Assembly (NCBI GenBank): GCA_963556695.1
Contig: CAUWAG010000008.1
Coordinates: 620,001-684,000 of the forward strand
Reading direction: 5' to 3'
DNA: 64,000 bases
Source: Anthostomella pinea
Taxonomy: Eukaryota > Ascomycota > Sordariomycetes > Xylariales > Xylariaceae
Shown: positions 54,058 to 64,000 of the stretch, piece by piece
Position numbering within the stretch: position 1 is the first letter of the stretch
Layout of the letters: each line of letters starts with the position of its first letter
Notes under the pieces: model-generated
Databases searched by the model: none
The model's input: only the letters and a program-made list of their open reading frames with translations
Told to the model about the DNA's origin: nothing
Position numbers and translations under genes: made by a program

Positions 54058-56578
54058 ATGCAGCCCAAGCATGTACGGAGAGTCCCTTGGTCGGTTCCGC
54101 GTAGAGCCAGTCGACGCGTATCCTTCCGAAGAGCCGTGCTGATCCAGGCCGATAATCCAGATACCCAACGTCGATGCTATCCGACATGGCGAGAAGCACT
54201 CGGGCGAACTTCGTCTGACCGATCACCACATCATATTCTCATCTCCGAACGTGTTTCCTGATGGGGTAACGCCGCCGCCGAATGCGCCGAAGACCCGCGA
54301 GTCCTACATCGCGTACCCCATCATAGCTCACTGCACCTTCCGACCATGCCCGAGCGTGACGGGGCGCCCCTCTTCGATACGGCTACGTGGTCGTGACTTT
54401 ACCTTCATAAACCTCGCCTTCAAGGATGAGGTTGGTGCGCGAGAAGCTTTTGAGTTCATTCGCAACCGAACATGCCGCCTTGGTACGATCGAAAAATTAT
54501 ACGCTTTCTGCTACCAGCCCTTGCAAGGGGAGAAACAGCTGAATGGGTGGGACTTCTATGACCCGAGAGCTGAGTTTCGGCGGCAAGGCATCAGCACCAA
54601 GTCGGTGGATAGGGGCTGGAGGATCTCCCTGATAAACAAGGACTACGCTTTCTCCCCAACCTACCCCGGGCTGCTGGTCGTCCCCTCCAAGATTTCCGAC
54701 AATGTCATCAAGTATGCCGGATCATATAGGTCTAGGCAGCGGATACCCGCCTTGACCTATCTTCATTCCCTTAATAATTGCTCGATAACTCGCAGCTCTC
54801 AGCCCTTGGTTGGCTTCAGGGGAAACCGCAGTATTCAAGATGAGAAACTTGTCAGCGCCTGTTTCTCTGCGTCGGCCACAGTCGAGTTTAATACGCTCGA
54901 AGCGCACTCACAGGGCATGGCTGAACCCAGTCCATCTTCCAGCCAGGCCGACTTACGCGCAGCTAGTCTAGATGCTGAGACCACGGACACGGAGCGCCTC
55001 GAGGACGAGCTCATAGCCGGCGGTGACGCTAATATCGACACCAAAACCGGTAAACGGCTGATATATGGCGCGCAACAGAGCAATCTCATCGTCGATGCAA
55101 GACCCACTATCAACGCGATTGCGATGCAGGCGATTGGCAAGGGCTCTGAGAACATGGAAAACTACAAATTCGCCAAGAAGGCATATCTAAACATCGAGAA
55201 CATCCACGTCATGAGAGAATCCCTCAACACGGTCATAGACGCCATCAGAGATGGCGATATCTCCAGCCTACCTCCCAACCGCGAGATCCTCGCCAAAAGT
55301 GGTTGGCTAAAACATATCACTGGCGTCCTTGACGGCTCAGCCTTGATTGCACGGCAGGTCGGCATAAGGCACTCGCATGTCCTAATTCATTGCTCTGATG
55401 GCTGGGACCGCACAAGTCAGCTATCGGCCCTTTCTCAACTGATGCTAGATCCCTACTACCGCACTATAGACGGATTCGTTGTGCTGGTTGAGAAGGACTG
55501 GATGTCTTTTGGGCATATGTTTCAGACACGTGCTGGCCCGCTAAGTCATGAGAAGTGGTTTGTCACTGAGCGGGATGCTTTGGCTGGTTCGACTATGCAG
55601 CCTGGAGAGTCCGATGGTCGAGCAGGCGAAGCTTTCGAGAATGCGATTGCCAGCGCCAAACGCTTCTTCAACAAGAACCGTAGTCCAGATGGAAGTGTCG
55701 ACTCGGAGGCTGATAGTCTTGCCTCGCCAGATGACCAAGCTCATGGTAGAAAATCTACCTCTGGGACGCCAGAAGCTAGTGAAGCTACCCGGCCGAACGA
55801 GATCTCGCCGGTCTTCCACCAGTTTCTTGATGCTACCTACCAGCTTTTGCGACAGCACCCCAATCGATTTGAGTATGGTGAGCGGTTTTTGCGGCGTCTT
55901 CTCTATCACCTCTATGCTGGGCAATACGGCAGTTTCCTCTGGAATAATGAGAAAGCTCGCATGGACGCGCACGCGCGCGAGAGGACGAGGTCAGTTTGGG
56001 ACTATTTCTTGTCCCGCAAGCAACAGTTTATCAACCCGGCATACGATCCCACAGTCGATGATCGCCAAAGCGGTCGCGAGAGGTTGATTTTCCCCAAGCT
56101 TTCAGAGGTGCGGTGGTGGGCGCAATGCTTCGGACGAACCGACGAGGAGATGAATGAACACTTGGATTTGGCTGCCGCACGAGAAGAGAAGATCGGCAGC
56201 TACGCCATGTCGTCGGGCTCGTTTACAGGATCGCCGAGCAATGGCAGCAGATCTCCCCAACCGCCATCCAGCCCCAAGCCGCCTGGCATGCCTATGAGCA
56301 AGAGCGTGCTGACCGGCGTGGAGTCGGCTTATGAGGCCCTCACGCCCAACCACACGTCGAAAGCCAGTCTCAAGCATAGCGCCAGCGCTGATACGCCGGG
56401 TGCTTTCTCAACGAACCTTACCAAGCTGAGGGAGGGGGTTGCTGGTCTAGATATTGGACGCGGACTATTTGGGGGTTCAGGCGGCGATGGGAGCTCGTCT
56501 GCCAGCGGAAAGAACACGCCAAAAAAAGGGGGGCAGGAACTTTCGGATATGCCCAAGGGCAGTCTGGAGATGAGCTGA
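54058..56578 (+). CDS. ymr1: Myotubularin-type phosphoinositide 3-phosphatase (Ymr1-like)
   Basis: Proposed exons 54058-54089 and 54148-56578; 820 aa. Myotubularins dephosphorylate PI3P and PI(3,5)P2 on endosomes and vacuoles. A PH-GRAM domain lies at the N terminus (RHGEKHSGELRLTDHHIIFS; SSIRLRGRDFTFINLAF). The phosphatase domain has ENMENYKFAKKAYLNIENIH, SGWLKHITGVLDGSALIARQ and the active-site loop HCSDGWDRTSQ (Cys ~426, CX5R). FVVLVEKDWMSFGHMFQTRA, PVFHQFLDATYQLLRQHPNR and FLRRLLYHLYAGQYGSFLWN complete the family pattern. The tail is Ser/Pro/Gly-rich. Everything from 54149 is secure. The 5' end is not: a 58-nt intron gives a start at 54058, but the donor is weak, and another start (ATG at 54070) is in frame with the body except for one TGA. 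Confidence 0.88.
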
Positions 56579-57048
56579 TGATTTAACTCCTGAGCCATTC
56601 TGTATGAAGATGGTGAAGTTACTGGGATGATGAACGGGTTGGAAGGAGTCAAGTATCACGCTGGTGGAACTTGAAGACTTTGGGTGGGCATGGATGGCAT
56701 AGCATCGATACAGGCGTGGGCGGTATTCTTTGGAGAACACCTAGAGAAACGGACAGAACAATCCTGTACTACTAGCACAGCCACCATAAAATACCTGGGA
56801 CGAAGAAGACCTCACTTGCGTACTGAGTAGCGCTCTATGATTACGATGATCTCTCGTTCTATTTGAACTTCGTGGAACCATGGATATGACGTGGAGACCT
56901 GTCGAGCTCGTGCCGTGAATTTGCATCTATCTGGTAGCCAAGTAGCTTGCGTAGATACCCACCACGGTTTTTACTCATTTCATTCCTCCATCTTCGGTCC
57001 GTAGCCGCCTATTGACGTGACATGCGCATCTTTATCACCATCGCCATT
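56579..57048. other. Convergent 3' region, ymr1 / frs1
   Basis: Contains the two facing 3' UTRs; no other feature is seen. Confidence 0.5.
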
Positions 57049-58942
57049 TTATAACAGAGCCTCTATATTCACCTCGAGGGTGCTGACGGGGTATTTGATG
57101 TCGAACTTCTCAAGAACGGTGGGGTGCAGGATGCCGAGCTCGCCGATGCGGACCTCCTTGCCACCGAGACGGAGGTAGATGGCGGCGGCGCGGCCGCCGA
57201 AGAAGGTCGCCTCGTCGATAGGCTCGAGCCAGTAGCCGTCGCGCTTGGTATGGTCCTGGCGGACCTCGAAGTCCATGTTCTTGGCGCCGCTGGCGGGGAG
57301 GCCCTCCTCGCGCGACACGAAGGCCTGTTTCAGCGTCAGCATGACGCGGTCGAGCAGGCCGTGAACCTCCTCGAAGCCGCTGCTGCGGCCGTACCAGGCG
57401 GCCGAGAAGTGGCGCTCGTTGCGGGCGCGGCGCTCGACGGTGTCGTCCTTGAAGGCCACGTCGGCCGTCTCGAAGACCTTGATGGGCACGCGGTGGTGGT
57501 TGTTCTCGCGGATGGTCTTGAGCAGGCCCGGCAGCAGCGACGTGCGCACGATCTGGTACTCGGCCGTCTTGGGGTTGGCGAGGCGCACGGCCGAGGTGCC
57601 GTCGTCGGCGCGGTTGAGCCACGCGAAGTTCTCGGCGTGGCTGCACAGGATCAGCGGCATCACCTCGGACCAGCCCGCCATGCCGCACTCGGTTCGCACG
57701 ATGTCGCTCAGCTTGTTGAGCGTCAGCGGCGCGCCCACGTTCTTGTTCACCGTCATGCGCGGCAGCTTGTTGAACCCGTACGCGATACCCAGGTCCTCCA
57801 TGATGTCGCACCGCTGCAGGATGTCCGCGCGCGTCGGCGGTATCGACACCTCGATCAGGTTCTTGTCGCTGCCGGACGGCTTGGCGTCGAGCGCCATCTT
57901 GGAAAGCAGCTTGCACATCACCTCGGGCGATTCGGAGAGCCCGAGGCAGTCGTTCAGGTAGTCGATCTCGACCATCTGCGACCGGTGGTTGAGGTTCGGC
58001 GTTATCCTTGTCTGGCCGTTGTGGTCCGAGATGATCTTGACGGGCTCGACGGTGAACTCCTCCGCGCAGTAGCACGAGAACATGGCTACCATCATGTTGA
58101 CGACGATGTCCAGCTTCGTCGCGTCGGTTGCTGTGCATTCTATGAAGACGTTTTTGCTGTTGAGTGTGATCTTGGAGCGGTCGCCGTTGATAATCGGCGG
58201 CATCGAGCAGACTTCTCTGTTGGCGTCGTAGATAACTGGGTAGACTGGCTTGTCCCGAATGATGTGTAGATATCTCCCCAGGTGCTTGTCCTTCTCGTAG
58301 AAAGCCATCATCTCCTCTCCTGTCATCTTCTTCGTCTGGTTTAGGGGCGTGAAGCTGATATCCTTCGGTGGTCGCGCCTCGTACGTGAAAGGACCTTGCA
58401 CCGTATCCAGATCGTGGGTACCAATGGCGACTAGGGAGCGGCCTCGGGCAAGGTTCTGGTGCAGCTTGTCTTGTAGTCCGATGAAGGAGTCATAGCTCTT
58501 CTGGGTGAACTTGACATTGCGCAAGATGGCACCCGCAACCAGCGGCCGAACCTTCGTAGTGTCCTCCAGCACCGTGATCGTCGTTAGGTCGCCGGCCGCC
58601 GGTTGTATCAGTCTGAAGTTCGGGACGGACTGCTTCTCGCGGAAGATGTTTAACATGAGGGCGATGCCCTCGAAACATAGCATGTCATATCGGTTGGCGG
58701 GGATCTCGATCTTGAGTTGGGGAGGCTCTTGTACGCCATTGACCGTCGGTCTGTCGTCGTTCTCCGTGTCCTCATCCAGCTCGATGCCGAAGTCGAAGCA
58801 GAGGTCCTCGAACTCGGCTGTGGTGTATCTGCATTCGCGGTCAGCGGGTGGGACACCGGGCTCGGCTCGATGGAGGGGCATGGACGCACTTCTGCCCCAG
58901 CGCCTCGAAGAGGTCATATTTGTCGCATGATATGGTAGGCAT
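57049..58942 (-). CDS. frs1: Cytosolic phenylalanyl-tRNA synthetase beta subunit
   Basis: Two exons, 58942-58890 and 58828-57049; 610 aa, the normal length for eukaryotic PheRS beta. The enzyme is an alpha2beta2 tetramer that charges tRNA-Phe. The spliced start is MPTISCDKYDLFEALGQKYT, the conserved N terminus. The B3/4 editing domain includes EIPANRYDMLCFEGIALML, IGTHDLDTVQGPFTYEARPP and PVIYDANREVCSMPPIINGD. The B5 domain has PPTRADILQRCDIMEDLGIA and YGFNKLPRM. The catalytic-like core follows (RTECGMAGWSEVMPLILCSH; YQIVRTSLLPGLLKTIRENN; PIKVFETADVAFKD). The end, GELGILHPTVLEKFDIKYPV, matches the family. The 61-nt intron is GT-AG (GTGCGT ... GCAG). A long frame opposite this gene is an artefact of GC-rich codons. 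Confidence 0.95.
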
Positions 58943-59289
58943 GTTGGCGTTAAATCCTCCAGAGGGTCAGGTTCAGAATGGGTTCTCGAGTGTGCTGCGC
59001 AATCCGTCGTCACGGAGCGATAGGTCAACTTGAGTCACAGAAATTATTTGGAGGGGGATCTCTGGCCGCGTCTTTCCCACCCCCACCAAAGCCTTGGCTT
59101 TTCATGCGCTAATCCGATTTATGCGCTATTAGAGCTTAAGCCCCGAGTAACAAAGGGGTTAAGGGGTAGACCTCTATCACAGCTCATATGTGATAAAATT
59201 GAACCCCGTCTTTTTCCTACTGTGTTCTGAGGTTACTAATTTGCTATATTCAAACCGTGTATATCGCACAGCAAGTCATGGATTTATCG
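58943..59289. other. frs1 promoter side
   Basis: A short spacer marking the end of the housekeeping region. No feature beyond the expected promoter is seen. Confidence 0.45.
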
Positions 59290-60660
59290 TCATTCTCGTG
59301 CCTGCTCTATCCATAGCTTGGGGTTAAGTACCGGTAGCGCTACCGTACCAAATTGCCTGCTTCGATTGATGTCGTATCCCAGACTGTCGATGCCTCCATC
59401 CCACATAGTCCAAATTGCACCCATGAGATCTTGTGAAGGTGGAATCTCAAGCGACATCTGATCCAGATGTGAAGCCAGGGATGTCGCGTCAGGTGCTGAC
59501 AGGAAACTGTTCATCGCGCCGTCCTCGGCTCCAGAGGTGTGCTGCTGAGCCTGCTCCATTTGATTGGCGTGCTTGCCCTTTGACCCCCGACCTCGCGCGC
59601 GGAGGACAGTATCCCATATGAGTGATGCCCCCAAGCGATTCGTGATGGCGAGCTCTTGGAATGACGCTGTATCATGCCCGGTCTTGCCCGGGCGGGCCAT
59701 GTTGATGAGCCTCTCAACGTGCGCGCAGCCTTTGGCGAGATCATGTTGTTATGGATAGACTTGATATATCTCACTTGCCTCCCCATGCCCTGCCAGTCGA
59801 GGTGTCTCTGGTCCTTGGTCGTCATATTCGTCCTGGGAGACATCCCAAATAGAAATGCGGCAGCGAATAGGAGTTGATGAAAATTTGGTACGGTAGAAAG
59901 CGATCTGCCCCAGGCTAGGCGGCCCTGCTTCTTCCCCTACGGTTGGTAACAGGCTCTCCTTCTTCGTGTGGGTTACGTGGCTGATCGCAGAACTCAGCCC
60001 AAGAAGGAGAAGTTCTTGCAGCTTGACGATGTGGGTTGGGACTGTGCTCGTATTCAAATCCAGCATGAGACCCATGGCATATATGTCCAACTTGCATGTT
60101 TAAGGAAGGATTCGAGTTCAGACGGTAACTGAAACAGATATGTACGGCATGGTCTTTGTGGGTCATACTGCTCAGACAGTTCATCGAGGATTTGTATAGG
60201 AACGCTCAGACCATCCAAGAGGAGGAGCTCTGAAGGTTCATCGGTCTCAACGACTTGGAAGAAAGGCTCTTCTTCCTCTGGTGCCAACGACTGACTGGCT
60301 GTCTATTAATCTTGACCACGTACTCGCGTCAGGGGCATGCTATGAGGTGGCTCTAGGGGCATTCTGCCAAGTTGTGACGGGATAGAACTCGTTGGCCAAG
60401 CTCTGCGCGACACGAGATAGGCGACATGAGCGTTTTAGTATACAGAAGGGTCAGGAAGCTGGTTGCCATATGCCGCCGTTTGGGTATATCCTTGGAATTG
60501 CTGTCAAAGCGGTACTCGCTTTCCTGGCATGACACCCTGCGCGCAGGTAGGGAGTTCTTCTTGAGCATCGCAGGCCAACTTCGCCTGGCAACAGTTGGTG
60601 CAGGACTTCGGTTTTCCAATAATGGTGCCCTTGAGTCTTGGCTCAGTGCTGGAACTGATG
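59290..60660 (-). pseudogene. Relic of a Zn(II)2Cys6 transcription factor
   Basis: Protein-like pieces lie in different minus-strand frames. At 60602-60490 a partial zinc cluster reads CTNCCQAKLACDAQ, with C-x2-C-x6-C spacing; the second half (CHARK, then YRFDSNSKDIPKRRH) is split over other frames by frameshifts. Further on come VPIQILDELSEQYDPQRPCR (60287-60054), VKLQELLLLGLSSAISHVTH and IAFYRTKFSSTPIRCRISIW (60090-59749), and then SLIWDTVLRARGRGSKGKHA with DLMGAIWTMWDGGIDSLGYD (59700-59290). Order and content fit a fungal Zn2Cys6 regulator of roughly 420-450 residues, the type that controls secondary-metabolite or catabolic genes. The reading-frame breaks show it is inactive, unless several unseen introns rescue it. 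The neighbouring chloroperoxidase relic suggests both come from one lost cluster, but that is inference. Confidence 0.55.
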
Positions 60661-61022
60661 GCCCCTCATGTTGAGTATTCTGAACCCCCAGAAGTCCCCG
60701 TACACCTCGCAATCAAGGACTTGAATATTCAGGATATTTTTCTAGTAGAAGAACTCTGGAATAAGCAATGAGCTGCTTTGTGAGTATATAACTGCTTATT
60801 ATAGGGTGCTAATCTTATTGCATGTATCCTGATAGTTAAGAAATTCTCGAGCGCGCGGACGGAGACTTATAGGGGAGGGGCTGTAATGAGAGGTTGCGTC
60901 TAGATGTGGGCCCACGGTCGAGGTGCTGCTGAGTGATTGCATTAGTTTTTTCGAGGCTTATAGCATATTCGCGAGGGCGACGATGGAGAAGACGAGGTAG
61001 TCACGCTTTTCTTATACCATAG
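60661..61022. other. Spacer between two relic genes
   Basis: AT-leaning, with no heme-ligand PCP motif or other N-terminal chloroperoxidase signature, so the 5' part of the downstream relic is missing or unrecognisable. Confidence 0.4.
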
Positions 61023-61740
61023 TACGAAACATTCAAATATCGCCCTTCCATTGGAAAGTCCTTGTACGACCTGGCTATCACCACCGACCCCACGCCGAAC
61101 GGCACGACCTTCTCCCTCCGTGATTTGAACAAATACAACATCTTGGAGCACGATGCAAGCTTGGTGTTAATATTGTCTCTGATCTATTATTGTTGGTAGT
61201 TGATGCCAATCCAGCTGACAGTACTTTGCCATCTCGCCTCGAGCACGCAGTAGCAATACTTGGGTTCCGCCTCGACCGCTATGTGAGAAAACAGAAGATG
61301 TTAACCTGGCACTCTGCAGCCGTGTAGACTTCTACTTTGGGAACACTCAGTCTTTCACTGGTCGATGTCATTGATGTCCAATGGCGACCAACGCCTGTCA
61401 AGCTCGCGTGACACCTGTAAACGACCAACCCGACGCTGCATACCTCGTTTTTCTAGGCGACAAGGTATCCAGTACGGCCACCAAGTCCTGTATAGAGTAC
61501 TTCTTTGGTGAGTTTGTGAGCTGCGCCTGTGCTGTCAGGGGCGAACTTGAGCTACTGGGCTCTCCAGAGAATGAACGCCTGCCGTTCGAGCTTGGTTGGA
61601 GGAAGCCACATGAGAGTACTGTATCACAGAAGGCGATTTTCTCCACCTTGCACCACAAAAGACCATCAATGCGACATCCGCCATTACGGACAAGAAGGAG
61701 TTGGCTCTCGTGCACGCGCGCCTCCCATGTTGGCCATTGA
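61023..61740 (+). pseudogene. Chloroperoxidase / peroxygenase-family relic
   Basis: A heme-thiolate haloperoxidase (peroxidase family 2) fragment. Block 1, from 61023: FKYRPSIGKSLYDLAITTDP, PNGTTFSLRDLNKYN, EHDASL. After a possible 154-nt intron (61166-61319) comes DFYFGNTQSF, then an in-frame TGA at 61372 where the family continues. The same frame resumes MATNACQARVTPVN, AAYLVFLGDKVS and KSCIEYFF. A clean intron (61508-61567, GTGAGT ... CTCCAG) joins YFF to ENERLPFELGWRKP, the family's C-terminal signature. The N-terminal third, including the Cys-Pro heme ligand, is absent, and the segment between FYFGN and MATNA is too short. The gene is therefore truncated and stopped. CGA to TGA is a change expected from C-to-T mutation. 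Family assignment is firm; loss of function is inferred from the breaks. Confidence 0.72.
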
Positions 61741-62239
61741 GCTCAAGTTGAACACGAAATGCCACGGTTGGGCAAATGAATTGGACTTCAGGTTGCCTGA
61801 CGGCTCACGAAATCTTGTTGGTGGCAATATCAATAGGGGTCGCTAACATTCAGCCATAGATAGGCGATATTGTGCCTTTTGGTAGCTTTCCCAGATGCTG
61901 ACAAATCACAAGTCTTGTTGTAATCTATCAGTGGTCTGGGTGGTGCTTTATTAAAAGGTCGGATGGAAAGGATTCCGTCCGAGATGTATCTAAATACCTA
62001 AATTACAGTGGTGAGGTACCTGGGGCAACAAAGGGTTACCAGGCAGCCTTCATCAGGTAACCTCCAACATATCTGGTGGGGTTACCAGAATACTCCATAT
62101 GGGTCCATGCACTGGATCCACAATATTACGCAGCTTTCCCCCTGGGACCAACATGTGTTTAATATATCTATGTAAGCAGTATCCATCTGTCTTTGTAAGC
62201 GGAATATAGGGATTAGCCACGCTATCAGGTCGTATAAGG
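61741..62239. other. Transition zone before AT-rich block
   Basis: Moderate GC content, several GGTTACC words in both orientations near 62030-62090, and no coding frame. Composition changes abruptly at the right end. Confidence 0.45.
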
Positions 62240-63530
62240 ACCTATAAAAGACTTAAATATATTTTATTACAAATAAACAGTTGATAAACCTTTTTAAAAA
62301 CATAATGTTATTAGTACGCTTATATTATACTTATCGGTTTATAAATAATGCTTTTATAATAACATCTTCTTAATTTAGATAGTAATATTCGATAAAAGCA
62401 CTCTTTGACTAACTATTAATCGAACGATATAACCCTTTTTAATATCAATAAATCGTATTTAAATCGTAAATGTGAGATTCTAGAAGGGTCACAAGCTTTG
62501 GTGGTGTGAGCGGTTGCTGCAAATGTTGTTGTCATTATCAAGTATGCTCGGCAGGGCTAATCTACAGCTAAATACCATACTGCACTATGCCAGGGTAGAT
62601 CCACTGTTCCTTTAACAGCCCCCTAGTGGGTACTGTGCCTAAGGGCACCATATCTGGCATCCAACATCTGACAATAATAAAAAATTAAAAGTAAAGCGGT
62701 TGTTAACGTTATACGCGCCGTGGTAAAAAAAAACGTTAAGAAAAAATTAAGAGTTTAAAAAACAATGGTTTATTACCGGAAAAGCGTAAATTGAAACCAC
62801 TTTAATTTAAGACCCTTATTCGGGAAAAAAATTAAACTATAATTAAACTTTTAAATAATTTTTTACCGTTAAAATTTTTATTTTTTACTTTTCGTTATTA
62901 TTAAACAAGATCGATATAAACCTTTTAGGTTTTTTACCGTTAAAAAAAGTGTAAGTTATCACGTTAAATTTTTTGGAAAATAATTTTTTTTTTCTAAACT
63001 TAAAAAACTTGATTTAACTTTAAATCTTATTTTGATCCGCTACTGTAAAAATCCTTTTAATTAAAATCTTTATAATAAAGCACTCTTTTTCAGCTTATAC
63101 GATATTAATTAGAAATATATATAATAAAGCTTATAAAACGTAATAGCTTAAATAAATAAAACTAAAACTTAACTTTCAAAATGACTTAAAAATATTAAAA
63201 ACGTCTAATAAAAACGAAAAAATACAAGGATTATGTATTAAAAAGATACTCAAAAAAATCATTCAAATTTATTGTGTAAGAATAAAGATCTTACAAAATG
63301 TATTGCTACTTTCGTTTATATTACTCGTTAAATTGAAGAGTTAAGCTTTAACTAAGCTTTAAATAGCCAATTGTAATGTTTATAACAAATATAAGAAAAC
63401 GCTATATATTAAAATGGAACTAGACTAAAAATTCGGTGTATAAAATTAAAAGGTTTAAAGCTTAATTTTTAAGAAGCGATTCTATTAGTGAATTTAAAAA
63501 CAAGATAAACACGAAAAAATAATTGCATAA
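62240..63530. other. Extremely AT-rich block, RIP-like
   Basis: Base composition falls sharply to mostly A and T, with many TTAA, TATAA and TAAAA words and stop codons in every frame. In filamentous ascomycetes this is the usual outcome of repeat-induced point mutation on transposons. No element is recognisable. A more GC-rich island of about 190 bp (62465-62655) interrupts it. Confidence 0.65.

Positions 63531-64000
<470 letters not shown>

Noticed and set aside
57124..58269. 381-codon plus-strand frame
   Set aside because: Opposite the PheRS beta gene; its composition follows complementary codons and it has no motif.
60426..60674. 82-codon plus-strand frame opposite the zinc-cluster relic
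   Set aside because: The minus strand carries the CxxC zinc-cluster pattern, so this frame is a shadow.

Overview
The window is a piece of nuclear chromosome from a filamentous ascomycete (Pezizomycotina, most likely a sordariomycete). Genes are dense and unclustered by function. Introns are short (mostly 50-110 nt) with GTAWGT-type donors, CTRAY branch sites and YAG acceptors. The protein set is typically fungal (Use1, Dcp2, Ptm1, DUF7137, DUF7702, Kti12). The right end collapses into very AT-rich DNA of the kind left by repeat-induced point mutation. I placed exon boundaries by reading splice signals and keeping conserved protein blocks in frame; I ran no database search.

Layout. 0.5-9.2 kb: Use1 ER SNARE, decapping enzyme Dcp2 and a two-RRM RNA-binding protein, all on the minus strand. 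9.2-13 kb: gene-poor, with a decayed minus-strand gene. 13-23 kb: DUF7137 secreted/anchored protein (+), CDK11-like kinase (-), mitochondrial NDUFAF7 methyltransferase (+), Ptm1 seven-pass membrane protein (-), U-box cyclophilin Cyp8/PPIL2 (+). 23.7-26.1 kb: an unusual gene in which an alpha/beta hydrolase with N-terminal membrane segments is joined by a well-formed intron to an Mpv17/PMP22-type membrane domain. 28-37 kb: DUF7702 membrane protein, Kti12, an F-box-like orphan and an acyl-CoA-synthetase-like enzyme, all plus. 37-46.6 kb: Apc4 and coatomer delta (both minus), then a long acidic nuclear protein (+). 49-59 kb: NIPA-type magnesium transporter (+), ribosomal protein uS3 (-), myotubularin phosphatase (+), cytosolic PheRS beta subunit (-).

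59.3 kb to the end differs. A broken Zn(II)2Cys6 regulator and a broken chloroperoxidase-family gene lie next to about 1.3 kb of extremely AT-rich sequence, and the window ends inside a (TAA)n microsatellite of roughly 470 bp. This reads as a decayed accessory edge of a housekeeping region.

The genes do not form one pathway. Shared themes are the early secretory route (Use1, coatomer delta, Ptm1), mRNA turnover, splicing and translation (Dcp2, RRM protein, Cyp8, Kti12, uS3, PheRS) and cell-cycle control (CDK11-like, Apc4). The most unusual candidate is the hydrolase-Mpv17 fusion. Other points of interest are very small exons (3, 6, 10 and 17 nt), a GC-AG intron, a predicted 37-nt intron, and the relics at the edge.
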